NCBI GenBank assembly: GCA_025677835.1
Contig: JAIXMR010000037.1
Location: forward strand, 1 to 64,000
DNA from: Sporodiniella umbellata
Lineage: Eukaryota; Mucoromycota; Mucoromycetes; Mucorales; Rhizopodaceae
DNA: 64,000 nt
Direction of reading: 5' to 3'
Shown here: one piece after another, positions 40,942-52,231 of the stretch
How positions within the stretch are numbered: the first letter of the stretch is position 1
How the letters are laid out: the number at the start of each line of letters is the position of its first letter
The notes under the pieces: model-generated
What the model saw: only the letters and a program-made list of their open reading frames with translations
Told to the model about the DNA's origin: nothing
Databases searched by the model: none
Made by a program: the position numbers and the translations under genes

Positions 40942-43217
40942 ATGCAATCATCACCTATTGTCTCAGTTGATATAAAACCACCTTCCCCTGGCCCTTCATC
41001 TCCGCCTCAACATAGATTGTTAAACCGAGTATCCACTCTGTTTGGTGCCAAGAAGAAAACCACAGCTTCAACAGACTTATTGCAAGAGCCGCTTGGCTCA
41101 CAGATCGACTCTTTGTACGATATGGACGATGCTGCGTCTAGAGTTGATTCAATGTACTCCTCAATCCACTCTCGTCGCTCAAGCCATCGTCCTCCAGCAG
41201 CCAATCCTAGCACACCTGCACCGCTTCGGACGGTTCAGCTTGAAAATCCCATTGTACATTTGACTACTCCACCTACACCGCCACCCAACGAGGCGCTGTC
41301 GAAAAAACCACCCACACCACCGAATTGTTCTCAGAAAGAAACAGAGATAGATGAGCAGTTTCAGCTTTTGCTGGTAAGTGCAGTGCGTTGTATGATGTTT
41401 GTTGACAGTATGAGATAGAAAGAGTATGCCCCCTCTGCAGACCATATGAGTTCTGTTAATAATCTGACCTCTGAACAAAAGGAAATCCTCCTGCGTTCTT
41501 CCCGGTCACCTGCCCTCCTAAAGAAAAACTCCACCTTCTCATCGTTTTCTATTAAAGCCACCCTAGGCCTTAAAAACAAATCTTTGAAACAAAGCCATCA
41601 TCACTCGACTTTGGATGGCGACCTTCCTAGCATCTTCCATTCAGACGGCTCGCAGATGGGTAAAGCCAAGACCACGCCCGGCCGTTACAGTCGTACAAGA
41701 ACCCCCCTCTACAGCTCTGGGTCAAGCTCGAACGAACAGAGCACTTGTAGACGAAGCAAAGTCAAGTCAACCCCGGAATATTTTGTTCATCTATTGCAGA
41801 TGACGCATGTTCGTGATTTGGAGGATGCAGAGGTGCTTGATCTTCGGGTATTTCTTAGGAGTGTGGTTGTCAGCTGGACAAGCGAGTTCTTATCCCTGGG
41901 TGGATATGAAGCCATGACTCAACTCTTTCAGCAGATGAAGGAAGCCCCCAAGCGACGCTCGAATGACGACCGGATACTACAGCATCTCGGTAAATGTCTC
42001 AAAGCGATCATGACACACCAACCGATGGGTACACAGCTGGTACTTCTCAATCCTGCTGCATTGTTGCATGTGCGAGACATCCTTTTTGGCCCGGCCAACA
42101 AAAAGCAAAAGCAAGTCTATGGTCTGGAGATCACCACTCGTAGTCTTCTCTTGAACTTGCTCTGTACGCTAGCCACGCTTCAGACCCATTGCTCTGCCAA
42201 TGTGGAGTATATCCATGGCTACGATGTTCTCCGTCGACTATTGTTGGATAGACCGACCGATCGTCTGTTGGATAAAAAGAATCAGGCAAAACAGAGCCCG
42301 CCTTTTCCTATGACACTCAAGACAGATCCACAGGAAATCCTTCAGATGATTATGGAAAACGATCCAAACGGACAGGCTATCGGGAAAGAGTATGAATGGA
42401 GTCTAGGCGAGCTCAAGCCGAGGTACACAGCCTGGATGAGAGAATTACAGTACACAGTCGAACAGCACATTGAGACCATCACCTTCTTATCGCAAGTATT
42501 AAACTATGATTTCAAAAGTGCCTATCGTCAGCTCAAGTCAAGAAACAATGGCACTGAAGATGAGTCTACCGAAGAGGCCTCTGGTTCCGTCATGACAGAT
42601 GAAGGTGTGGTTGATTATATCGTAAGTCATACATTCTTTTATTTTTGAAAGGTAAAACACTCAAAGTGTCAAAGGTGACACATCTTCGCCTAATCCGAAC
42701 TGTGGTGACCACGCCTCCTACAAGTTACGTTGGCTGTTATGATGAGCGTGAACAAGAAAAGATTCGGCTGGAGCTCATGATGTCTGGCTTTGACAAGATT
42801 TCTAAAGTAAGTACCCGAGCAAAAACATATATATATATATATCAAGTCTGACTGGCGTCTCTCTAGATATTGATCCAATGCCCACACCCGACAGTACGGG
42901 AATCCTATATCAACTACCTAAGGCCTCTCATGAGCCCATGTGCAGACCTGACCAAAGAATCTTCATCAAGAACACCGCCGCCATTGCCTGACAGAAGCAA
43001 ACAATACAAAGACTTGGACCAACTCAACCCTCACGACGAAGACGATGACTTTGAAGTTTACGTTTATGCGGATGACGCGCCTGCAGAAGATCTAGACCAC
43101 GAGCCTACAACAATAGTGAACAGGCAATGGAGATATGACGATGAGCCTTACGATGATATATTCTATAGCGAGGAATCCTTTGAGGAGGACGATGAAGAAG
43201 AGGAGCATCTATCCTAA
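40942..43217 (+). CDS. Formin-type GBD/FH3 domain protein lacking FH1 and FH2
   Basis: Four exons: 40942-41373, 41419-42621, 42675-42806 and 42867-43217; 2118 nt, 705 aa. The first ~130 residues are Ser/Pro-rich with PPTPPPNEAL and TPPNC, SH3- or profilin-like motifs. From residue ~265 the sequence matches the GTPase-binding/FH3 armadillo region of diaphanous formins (STPEYFVHLLQM, FLRSVVVSWTSEFLSLGGYE, ILQHLGKCLKAIM, LLLNLLCTLATL, HGYDVLRRLLLD, ELQYTVEQHIETITFLSQVLNYD). The C-terminus is not an actin-nucleating FH2 domain but a ~110-residue acidic tail (EDDEEEEHLS). It may bind Rho-type GTPases and link to polarity, without polymerising actin. The next gene is on the opposite strand, so the FH2 domain has not simply been missed downstream. 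The acceptor of exon 2 could be 41418 or 41424. Confidence 0.8.
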
Positions 43218-43327
43218 CTTGTCAACTAGTGCTCTTTTATTCTTGTTTCAATCAAACACTTTATTCATTTATAGTTATTTACAAGTTTACTTTTTCAAAA
43301 GAAAAAAAAGAAAAGAAAAGCAAATAA

Positions 43328-43330
<3 letters not shown>

Positions 43331-43363
<33 letters not shown>
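43331..43363. repeat. (TA)n microsatellite
   Basis: A run of TA dinucleotides followed by TATC repeats, between the convergent 3' ends of the GBD/FH3 and sorting-nexin genes. Confidence 0.9.
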
Positions 43364-43365
<2 letters not shown>

Positions 43366-43404
43366 ATCTATCTATCTCTAAATATAGATATATCTATATA
43401 TGTT

Positions 43405-44772
43405 TTACACAACTGTTTCGCTGTCCCCTTTCACACTATCCATGTTTTCCAGCGTAGGCAGTATCTTTTCCCAAATAGATATTCCCTAAATGTCAAATCT
43501 AAGTCCCTATGCCTTTCTCTCTCTCTTTTTTTTTTTTTTTTTTTTTTGGGAAATTGCTTACTTTTTGATAAAAACAAACATGACAGTCGGCATAAGCCAA
43601 CAGTCCTTGTTTTAACTCGACTATTTTGGTTCTCTGAAAGAACCCAAACTCTTTCACCACTTGTACGGAAAAATCTTGCGATTCATCGTTGGCTTTGGCT
43701 ACCTCTTCTTGGAGCTAAAGGTTGTGTTAGGTCTTTTTGTCGAATGGAGCCTGCTTACTTCTTTGATTTTTATCTCTAACCGTGCTAGTTTTTCGCGTCT
43801 GGCTTGTTGCATGCTGATTCCTCTTACTTCGTTGATTTTATCAGTAACGTACTCTGCAATGTTGGTACGGTCGTTGAACTTTGGGTGCAAGATTCTTTCT
43901 TTTTCCATCGCCGCCTGATCTAAATAGCGAGATAGTTCTTCAAAATCAAGTTGTTTCTGATCCCTCGCTTTCAAGACATCCTATTTTGTTTTTTGTTAAA
44001 ACGATGGATGGCAGCAAACCATAGCCACAGAATACACTACCTTGGCCGCATAACAGTAAGCGAGTAACTCGTGAATCTCATTCAGAAAGAGGAGCTCTTC
44101 TGTTTCAGACATCTCTTTCATTGCCTTGGAGTAAACCTTACAGGTCTCTGAAAACTGATGCAATGTCTTTTTGATGTTGGTTTCCAATGCAGACAGACCC
44201 TGAACACTGTTTGCAAAACTAATATAATCCTTCTGTAGATCTATGCGACGGTTAAACGTGTGTGTGTGTTGAAGATAGCTACTGTATTACCTCTTTGTCG
44301 CTTGTTAATTCTCATGTACAGTCTTTCAACCGTATTCAGGTTCTCTTCCAGTTGGTTGACCCTATCCTTCATTTCCTCAAACCTCTCCTCTGGTTTTTTT
44401 AATCGGGTAAATACATTGACCAAGGTATCTCCAATAGACCCCATGAGTGTATTGGGTGGTGGTATATGGGTCAATTGAGCGCGTTTATCGCTTCTCTGTT
44501 GACTGAGTTAGTCTTTTGTTTGTTTGTTCAACCAACACTTTACGAAATCGTTGGATTCAAGGAATACTCGGACACTTTGGGATCGTTGTAATATCGAATG
44601 TTTTGATATTCTGTCCAGGAACCATTGCAAACTAGATAGAATGGGTCAGCTTTTCTTTTTCAGGTCCGATTCTACATGCCTTAGCTTTCTTTTGGATATA
44701 AATTCGTTGCTAAACCTATCCCCTTTAATATATTCTACCAACACAACTGCTCTTTAGTAAAAGCTCTGTAGC

Positions 44773-44804
<32 letters not shown>

Positions 44805-45374
44805 CCGTACCCAATCGATGCTTGTCTGGTAAAGGGGGAACAATACAAGCTGGGTATTCTAACGTCAATGCAGTGTGCAACCAAACAAAATCTTGAAATC
44901 TGCGTCGCACATGACTTGATTTGGCTGGATTTTTAAAAAGCTCAGTGGCCTAGTTGAATCGCTTTAGCTATTCCTCAAACGATGAAAACGCATACCTGAG
45001 TGGTCACTAGATAAGTAACATAGGTGCCTTGGGTTGGGTCATTATGTTTTTTGGGTTCCTCCACTGTGATGGCCATGGGTAAAACAGCTTCTTGCTCATC
45101 GGAGGCCACTGCTTGTGGCTCGACCTGGCTTGTACTGGCTACTGGTGTAGGTACCGGAACTTCTGCCACATCTTTATTATCCCCATTCAAGGAGGATACA
45201 GAAGTCGGCGAAGATGGCTGCAGCTAACAAAACAAATTACAAACCATAACACACAGGCTTTATCTTTACTCTTTCTTCGCTAAATTGTGACAAGGGATCC
45301 TTGATGTCCAAAGGAGGTGTTTGCGTATCTGTGTGTACATCCCACTGAATGATGTTTTCAAAATCATCGCTCAT
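43405..45374 (-). CDS. SNX4: Sorting nexin with PX and BAR regions (SNX4/Atg24-like)
   Basis: Ten minus-strand exons: 45374-45270, 45223-44996, 44949-44811, 44734-44680, 44631-44544, 44495-44291, 44240-44041, 43980-43759, 43714-43562 and 43485-43405; 1476 nt, 491 aa. An unstructured N-terminus precedes a PX domain (GTYVTYLVTTQ, RRRFQDFVWLHTAL, IVPPLPDKHRLEYIKGDRFS, FISKRKLSLQWFLDRISKH) that binds PI3P. The C-terminal two thirds are helical and BAR-like (RVNQLEENLNTVERL, LAYADCHVCFYQK, IWEKILPTLENM). Such proteins recycle cargo from endosomes and act in selective autophagy. One intron (44679-44632) has GC-AG borders (GCATGT...TCTAG). With it the conserved PX helix reads through cleanly; with a GT donor the frame is lost. 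Intron 3 contains a T30 tract (plus strand). Confidence 0.9.
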
Positions 45375-45883
45375 TTTATCGAAAAAGAAATACAAAAAAA
45401 AAAAATAAAAACAATTCACTGAACAAAGAAAAAAAAATCAAGTTATTGCGTCATTCAAATAGGCACGTGTTTTGTAAACATCTCCTTAGTTGATAAAAGT
45501 ATAGCCATCAAAGCTTTGCACAACCCAAAGATGTTTGTTTGAAAAAATAAAAAACGACAGAGCATTGATTCAACTTTTTTAGGATTTTTTTTTTTTTGAA
45601 GTGCGATCTATGCACCACCACAGACTTTTGCGGGCTATACTTCTATGAGAAAAACAAAACACTACGTTGTTGACTCTACGACTTGTTTGCTTTTCACATA
45701 TAAAAAATGCCCACACACACACACACACACATACGATTGGATGCAGTAGTTATCAATAAAAAAAAAAAAAAAAAAAGAAGAAAACTCCAAGTGGCTTTCA
45801 AGGTCAATCTGTAAACAGAAATCGTAGTTTATCTGTTTAAAAAGTTATTTTATAATGTAAATAGAGTACAGAAGAATGACACT
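45375..45883. other. Intergenic region between SNX4-like and ILV3
   Basis: Holds the upstream region of the sorting-nexin gene and the 3' flank of ILV3. It contains an (AC)n run at 45713-45730 and an A18 tract at 45759-45776. No gene seen. Confidence 0.5.
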
Positions 45884-47959
45884 TTAGATTTCATCTGTCA
45901 CAGCGCCCTCGCTTGCACTTTTGACGGTCATGATATAGCGAGCCAATGTACCCTTGGTATATTTTGGAGGGGGAGGGACAAAGTTTTTTCTACGCTCAGC
46001 AAATTCGGCTTCAGAGATTTCTACGTTCATTTCTCGTGTCTCAGCATTGATAGTGATGATATCGTTATCTTTGACTAAACCTATCGGGCCACCTACTTGG
46101 GCTTCAGGGCAGACGTGTCCGATGATGAAACCGTGCGATCCACCCGAGAAACGACCGTCGGTTAAGAGGGCTACATCGTTACCTAAACCAGCACCCATGA
46201 TAGCTGAAGAAGGCTTCAACATCTCCCGCATACCAGGACCGCCCTTAGGGCCCTCATTCTTAATGACCACCACAATCTTTTCGCCCTTCTTGAATTCGTT
46301 TTTCTCGAGTGCTGTAATAAAACCTTCTTCACCATCGTACACTCGGGCTTTACCAGTAAACTGAAGGCCTTCCTTCCCGGTAATTTTGCCAACGGATCCT
46401 TCAGGAGCCAGATTACCACGAAGTATTTGCAGATGGCCACTGGGTTTGATAGGGTTGGAAAGAGGGCGAATGATATCTTGACCGTGAGGAAGACCAGGAA
46501 GTGAATGAAGATTTTCTTCGAGAGACTTGCCGGTCACAGTCAATACGCTACCGTCAATCATTTTTTCTTGCATCAGGTACTTGAGAATAGCAGGAACACC
46601 TCCAATCGCATGAATATCTTCCATCACATACTTTCCACTTGGTTTCAAATCAGCCAAGAAAGGTGTTTTGTCACTCGCTGCTTGAAAGTCGTCCAAGGTC
46701 AATTTGACACCCACACTTTTGGCAATCGCAATCAAATGAAGGACAACGTTCGTCGATCCACCCAATGCCATCGTAAGCACCATAGCGTTTTCAAACGATG
46801 CCCGTGTCATAATATCTCTAGGTTTGATGTCGTCTTCCAAAAGTCGACGGATGGCTTTGCCAGCTTCATGGCATTCTTGAATTTTTTCTGGGTAGGAGGC
46901 AGGGATGGAAGATGAATAAGGCAAGGTCATACCCATGGCTTCTGCAGCGGAAGCCATCGTGTTTGCAGTGTACACTATAGAAACAGGCTTCATTAACCAA
47001 AAAGCTTAGGTAGATCCCCCCCTTTTTTTTTTTTTTTTTTCACTTACTGCCACCACAGGCACCGGGACCAGGGCAAGCATGTCGAATGATATCATAACGT
47101 CTGTCTTCGTCAATAGAGCCTGTGACATATTCACCGTAAGCTTGAAAAGCAGAAACAATATCCAGCTTTTCTCCGCCGCAACTTTTGCCTGGTTTGATGG
47201 TACCACCATAGACCATTAACGAAGGTCGGTTCGTACGTCCCATCGCCATCAATACACCTGGCATGTTTTTGTCACATCCAGGTACCGATATATTGGCATC
47301 ATACCATTGTCCGCCCATGACCTAAGAAACAACGTATGAAAAGGGGTTGCGTTCACTAGAAAAACCTCAATACACTTACGGTCTCAATACTATCTGCAAT
47401 CAAGTCTCTTGACTGTAGAGAATAACTCATACCACGCGTACCCATCGACATACCATCACTCACACCCACCGTGTTAAATCGGTAGCCAATCAGACCCGCC
47501 TTTTGAACCCCTTTTTTAATTTCGCCCGCCAAATCCAAAAGATGCATATTACAAGGATTTCCTTCATACCATCTATCGAACGCGTTAGACCCATTCATTG
47601 GCTAGCAAGAGTCACTTACACACTCGATATTCCCACCTGTGCTTTGGACATGTCTTCATCTGTCAAACCAGTGGCATATACTACAACCGTATCAACCTCT
47701 CTGTCTCTCTTTCGTATCTTATCAACACTTACACATAGCTTGCGATGCACCTTGGCTTTTGGGTTGTGTGATGTTGGCACTATATTTGTTTAGCTTTTTT
47801 GAGTCAGAAGCGTAATAGCGAAGACCAAGAGGCATCGCTTGGCTCGCCGTTGGGTGCCTAGGTATAGCGTGAGTCGTCGATCTTTTCTCCCAACGTTCTT
47901 TATTCTTACATGTTGATACAAGAAGCCTTGTTTATTCTTGAAAGAATTTTAGATGACAT
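45884..47959 (-). CDS. ILV3: Dihydroxy-acid dehydratase, mitochondrial
   Basis: Six minus-strand exons: 47959-47910, 47857-47733, 47680-47620, 47572-47380, 47321-47048 and 46974-45884; 1794 nt, 597 aa. It catalyses the third common step of valine and isoleucine synthesis, using an Fe-S cluster. The N-terminus, [17 protein letters not shown]..., is arginine/serine-rich without acidic residues, fitting a mitochondrial targeting signal. Conserved segments include [19 protein letters not shown]-like [20 protein letters not shown] and GPGACGG (cluster cysteines), YTANTMA, and near the end [26 protein letters not shown] and GHVCPEA. The exon joins restore all of these motifs. The start is the ATG that gives the targeting peptide. 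The 5' exons are small (50 and 61 nt). Confidence 0.96.
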
Positions 47960-48428
47960 GACGTTGAGAGAGTAGGGAGAACTGTTGAAAAAGAAATAAA
48001 TAAAAAAAGAAAAAGAAAAAGAAATAAAACAGAATTCATCCTTTTAAGACCACATCATCATCATCATCATCATCTAAATACGCTTTACCCATTCTGACAT
48101 ATTGAAATAGGCTGAAATGATTGGATAGACTGAAATTGAAATTAAAAGTCCGGAAGACTGTCAAGTGCATATGAAAAATAAAAAGCATCACTGTACTTTC
48201 ACGTCTATCTTAAACAAAATTGCCTACCTTGAATAAAACTGTATATCCGAATTCACTTGAGGTTTCTATACTTGGCTTTTTATAAGACTAAGCGATCTTT
48301 CCTGTTTTGTTTTTTTTTATTATTTATTTATCCACACGTCTGCGGCGTTTGTATTACTATGTTTAAATAACTACGTTGGCCCTCTTACACAAAAAAAAAA
48401 AAAATCTGGGCTTTTATTTACGGGTAAC
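47960..48428. other. Intergenic region between ILV3 and FAT1
   Basis: Includes a (CAT)n microsatellite at about 48053-48074, an AAATAA-rich stretch and an A14 tract just before the FAT1 stop. No gene seen. Confidence 0.5.
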
Positions 48429-51009
48429 TTAAAGTCTTATTTTTCCCAGTTTAATAGTATTCAGATCCTCCTCAGTAAAAAGAACATAGGTATTTCCGCG
48501 GAGCCAATAGATAGAGTCAGATTCAGGTAGTTGCTCGAGGTTGATACCTTGATTACGTACTTCTATCTTTTGCTGCTTGAAGGTGCCAGTCATTTCCATC
48601 GATCTCTGGATTCTTAAGAACAGTGGAACAGCATACTTTGGCAGTTTCCGGTCGAGAAATTCGTACAGATTTCGATAGTCTATCGTGTCCCCCTCCTTAA
48701 TGATCAGGGATGCCATACCTGCGCGACCGTCGTATCCAGGAATAAGAACCCCAAACACATTGGATCCTTCAATGGCTGGGTAAGTATTCAGTACCTCTTC
48801 TACTTCTGTAGTCGCTACATTTTCAGATTTCCATCGGAAGGTGTCTCCTAGTCGATCTGCAAAATAGAAAAAGCCGTCACTGTCTTGTCTGAGCAAATCT
48901 CCACTTCGAAAATAAACATCACCCTTCTTGAAGACGTTTTCTATCACTTTTTTTCTAGAGGCTTTGTTGTTGTTGTGATAGCCAGAATACTTGATAGAAA
49001 AAGCGCCACCCAACTTTACCAAAAGCTCACCATTTTCATTGTAATTGCACTAACGAAAGGATTTAAAACGTTGCTTTACTTTTTTTTTTTTTTTTTTTTT
49101 GGTACCGGAATACATAAACCACTTTTGTCTCGAATCGGTTCTTGGGTGGTGGGATCAACCTTGACTATTTGAATATAATTCATCACTAACCGCTTCAAAA
49201 TTCCGTATCGGCCCACGGCACCAGCTCCAAAATCACCCGTGTTAGTGTTATGCACAAGAATCGGATCTAATGATTTGTGAGTTTCTAATTTTAATTTTAA
49301 TTCAACTTACTTTCCGAACCGCCATAGAATTCAACCATGGTCTTGATATTAAATCTTTCTCGAAACTCATGCCAAATGTCGGGTCTCAAACCATTACCAA
49401 GCATTGTCTTGACCCTGTGTTTTTTTTCGTTTGGATTATAAGGCTGGGATAAAAGATATCTGCAAAATTCTCCAATATACTATAGACTACAGTTAGCCGT
49501 ATTATGTTCAACTTTTTTTTTTCTACTATTTACCATAAAAGTATCCACTTTGTACTTTGTACAATCTTCCCAAAAACGACTAGCTGAAAACTTTCGGGCT
49601 AAAACCACCGTTGCATCTTTAGAAATAGCAGGGATACTACCTATGACGGCTAATTTGATTGAGTGTTAATAGCTACACGTTGTTGGCCTTGTATATTAAA
49701 TTACACCCAGATGAATGATATAGTGGAAGAGCACAGTAAATTCGCATGCCTTTTTTGATACCAATATACCACCCTATCGTAAATGCGCTACCTAAAAAAA
49801 TGTTTGTACACACACTCATACTATTTTTTACATTACCTTTGAGGCGTAGGTTTGAAATACGTGCTGCCTTTTTTTTTTTTTTTTTTTTAGTTTTGTTAGT
49901 TTTGTGCAATTCTATTTACCTTAGGCAACCCAGTCGTACCGCTAAAGACAATACGTTTAACTTTTTCTTTATCTCTAAAGACTCAGAAAGCTTACCTGGT
50001 ATATATAAGTATAGCGGTGTCACTCAAACGCATACCTCTGATATAGGCTTCGTCTATAGCACTATCAGAATTTCTGTTCAAGATGTCTTGTGTGATGGTC
50101 TTTGCAAAACGAGTAGACTCTAAATCATAATTTTCAAAGGATTCGCCATATCCAAAAACTGTTATGCCAAAATTAAGAAGATCTTCTGATATTGTAGAAA
50201 CGTTTTTTGCGTAAAGAGGATCAAACAAAAACAGTTTACCACCAGCAGTTTTGATGCAGTGTAACAAAGAATTTTCTGATAAATTGGTATTAATGAACGC
50301 AGGCAATGCGCCTATTTTTCCTATAGCAAATAGCGCAATATAAAATGTGGGATGATTCTGAAGCATGATGGTCACAATATCTATGCAATAGACTGTCAAT
50401 TTCTATGGATAACAAGAATAAGCCTTACCTCCTTTCTTAACGTCTTGAGTCAATAAGTAACGTGCCTAAAAACAATTGAATCAAATCTGAAACTATTAGA
50501 GCTGTACAAAACTTACCAATCTATTCGATTCTGTTGTATTTGTTTAAAATGAATCGAGTTGATTGAAGGCGATTTAGGTTTCGCTTTTTTTTTTTTTTTT
50601 TTTTTTTTTGGGACAACTAAATCACTTGCCTTGTTCTATTTGTAATACTGTATACTCTTTTCCTTCAAAAACCAGCAAGATGCTGTTTGGATCTTTTTTT
50701 AATCTTCTCTTGAGCAAAAAACACCAGTGACCATTCCCGCGGAACTCACGCACCCTTTCTCTTTATAAAAAGAGGCCAAAAAGTTAATAAGCCCATTTTG
50801 TTTTGCTATCATAGAAGCACATACACTATCATACTACTTCCAGCTTCCCAAATTTCAGCCGTCTCATAGAAAAAGTTGTATCTATTGTTGGCATGGATTA
50901 TCCCCAATACTATGCTTACTCCGAGCACAGCAAATAGCAAAATTCCTGACACTAAAAAAAAAAAAGGTTATTGTTGAAACGCAAAGACACAACTATTACC
51001 TATAGCCAT
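48429..51009 (-). CDS. FAT1: Very-long-chain acyl-CoA synthetase / fatty acid transport protein
   Basis: Thirteen minus-strand exons: 51009-51000, 50951-50827, 50744-50630, 50530-50517, 50465-50429, 50380-49996, 49941-49920, 49867-49837, 49791-49707, 49636-49534, 49479-49311, 49266-49106 and 49049-48429; 1878 nt, 625 aa. The first three exon borders are less certain. The N-terminus has one membrane segment (GILLFAVLGVSIVLGIIHA). The AMP-binding signature TSGTTGLPK is spread over two exons. FATP/VLACS-type motifs follow: PLYHSSG, MYIGEFCRYLL, VEFYGGSE, FRSGDLLRQDSDGFFYFADR, GDTFRWKSENVATTEVEE. The protein activates imported and very-long-chain fatty acids at ER or peroxisome membranes. Five exons are 10-37 nt long, and the intron 50629-50531 has a GC donor (GCAAGT...CAACAG). 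In every case the reading frame and family motifs are restored by these joins. Confidence 0.88.
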
Positions 51010-52231
51010 TTTTCTTTTTTTTTTAAAAAAAAAAAAAAAACAAACAAACAAAAATCTAGTTTTAAAAGGTAGCAGGAAAGTATGTTTTAAATCCATTGTG
51101 CATAGAGTAAAAATGTCCATATTTGACAGTGATTGGTAAGAAGAAAACAAAATCAAAAGGCAACAGTATATTGACATCACTCAATCTACCCTTTCTTATT
51201 TTTTTTTAATATAACATAAAGAGTAATTCACAAACCTTAGACTAGTTTGCAAAGATATACAAAGATTTCAAAACAGTTGAAAGTAGAAAAAAAATAAAGC
51301 CAAAATTGTAGATTCAGACGTAATAAAGCACAACATCTTTCTATACGTCCAACGAGGTTATGTATATACAACTGTAATTACTAATACATTAATGCGTTTG
51401 TAGATATAGCAGCTAAAAATATAATCAGAATCGAAAAGGGCAGCTGATAAGCAGTTCAATTATAAACGCCTTATGGATAGTATAAAGACTCACGTCTCCA
51501 AGTTCTTCTACAATGCAGAATTTTTTTTTATTATTGTTCTCGAGTAGCAAAAGCGTTGAAGGAAACTGCGTCAGTAGTATTTATCTATCGTTTACTTTGG
51601 CTTTGTATTGATTGATCGCATCTTTGTTGCTTTATTTGGGTTTAAAAACTTGAAAGAGCTGAGCATACTTGAATTCTAACAGCCATTTGTATTTCCTTTA
51701 AAATAATACTGCAAATAGTTTATACCTGTGGCTAATAATTAAAACTTGTATTTGGTCATCTTTTCTAGTAGCTACTAGACTCTATCAAAAGCAAGGATAA
51801 ACAAAAGACAGCAACATTAGAAACCGAGTATTTTTCAACAATAAGTATCCCAAAGTCGAAAAATTGAATCGCTTTTTATGAAAATGAATAGATACCTGGT
51901 TAGAAAGCCCCCCCCCTTTTTTTTTTTGGTCTCAAAATAGCTTTTTTTCTATAAAAAAAAAAAAGAAAAAAAAAAAAAAGAGGGGTTATACTAAGTGCTA
52001 AAACCAGTAATCTGTAGCTCATGTTAGATTTATATCGTATATGTTTCATTATTTAAAGAAAAGATAGTGAAAGTTAAGGTACACTCTGGTCATGTCTGTA
52101 CTTTCTATTTCTCACATAACAACAGTGTGTATACTATAAACTGAGATTCCAGGTCTTTGCTTTTTTTTTTAGAAATTGAATAAAAAACAATGACATGATG
52201 TTCATAATCCCTTCTTTTTAAAGAGTAGACT
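51010..52231. other. Intergenic region between FAT1 and the taspase gene
   Basis: No gene seen. Rich in A/T tracts (51014-51040, 51,916-51,984). The minus frame at 50968-51180 is a chance frame. A C run followed by a T run lies near 51911-51927. Confidence 0.5.

Noticed and set aside
45954..46915. Two 136-codon plus frames antisense to ILV3
   Set aside because: Shadows of the highly constrained ILV3 coding frame on the other strand.
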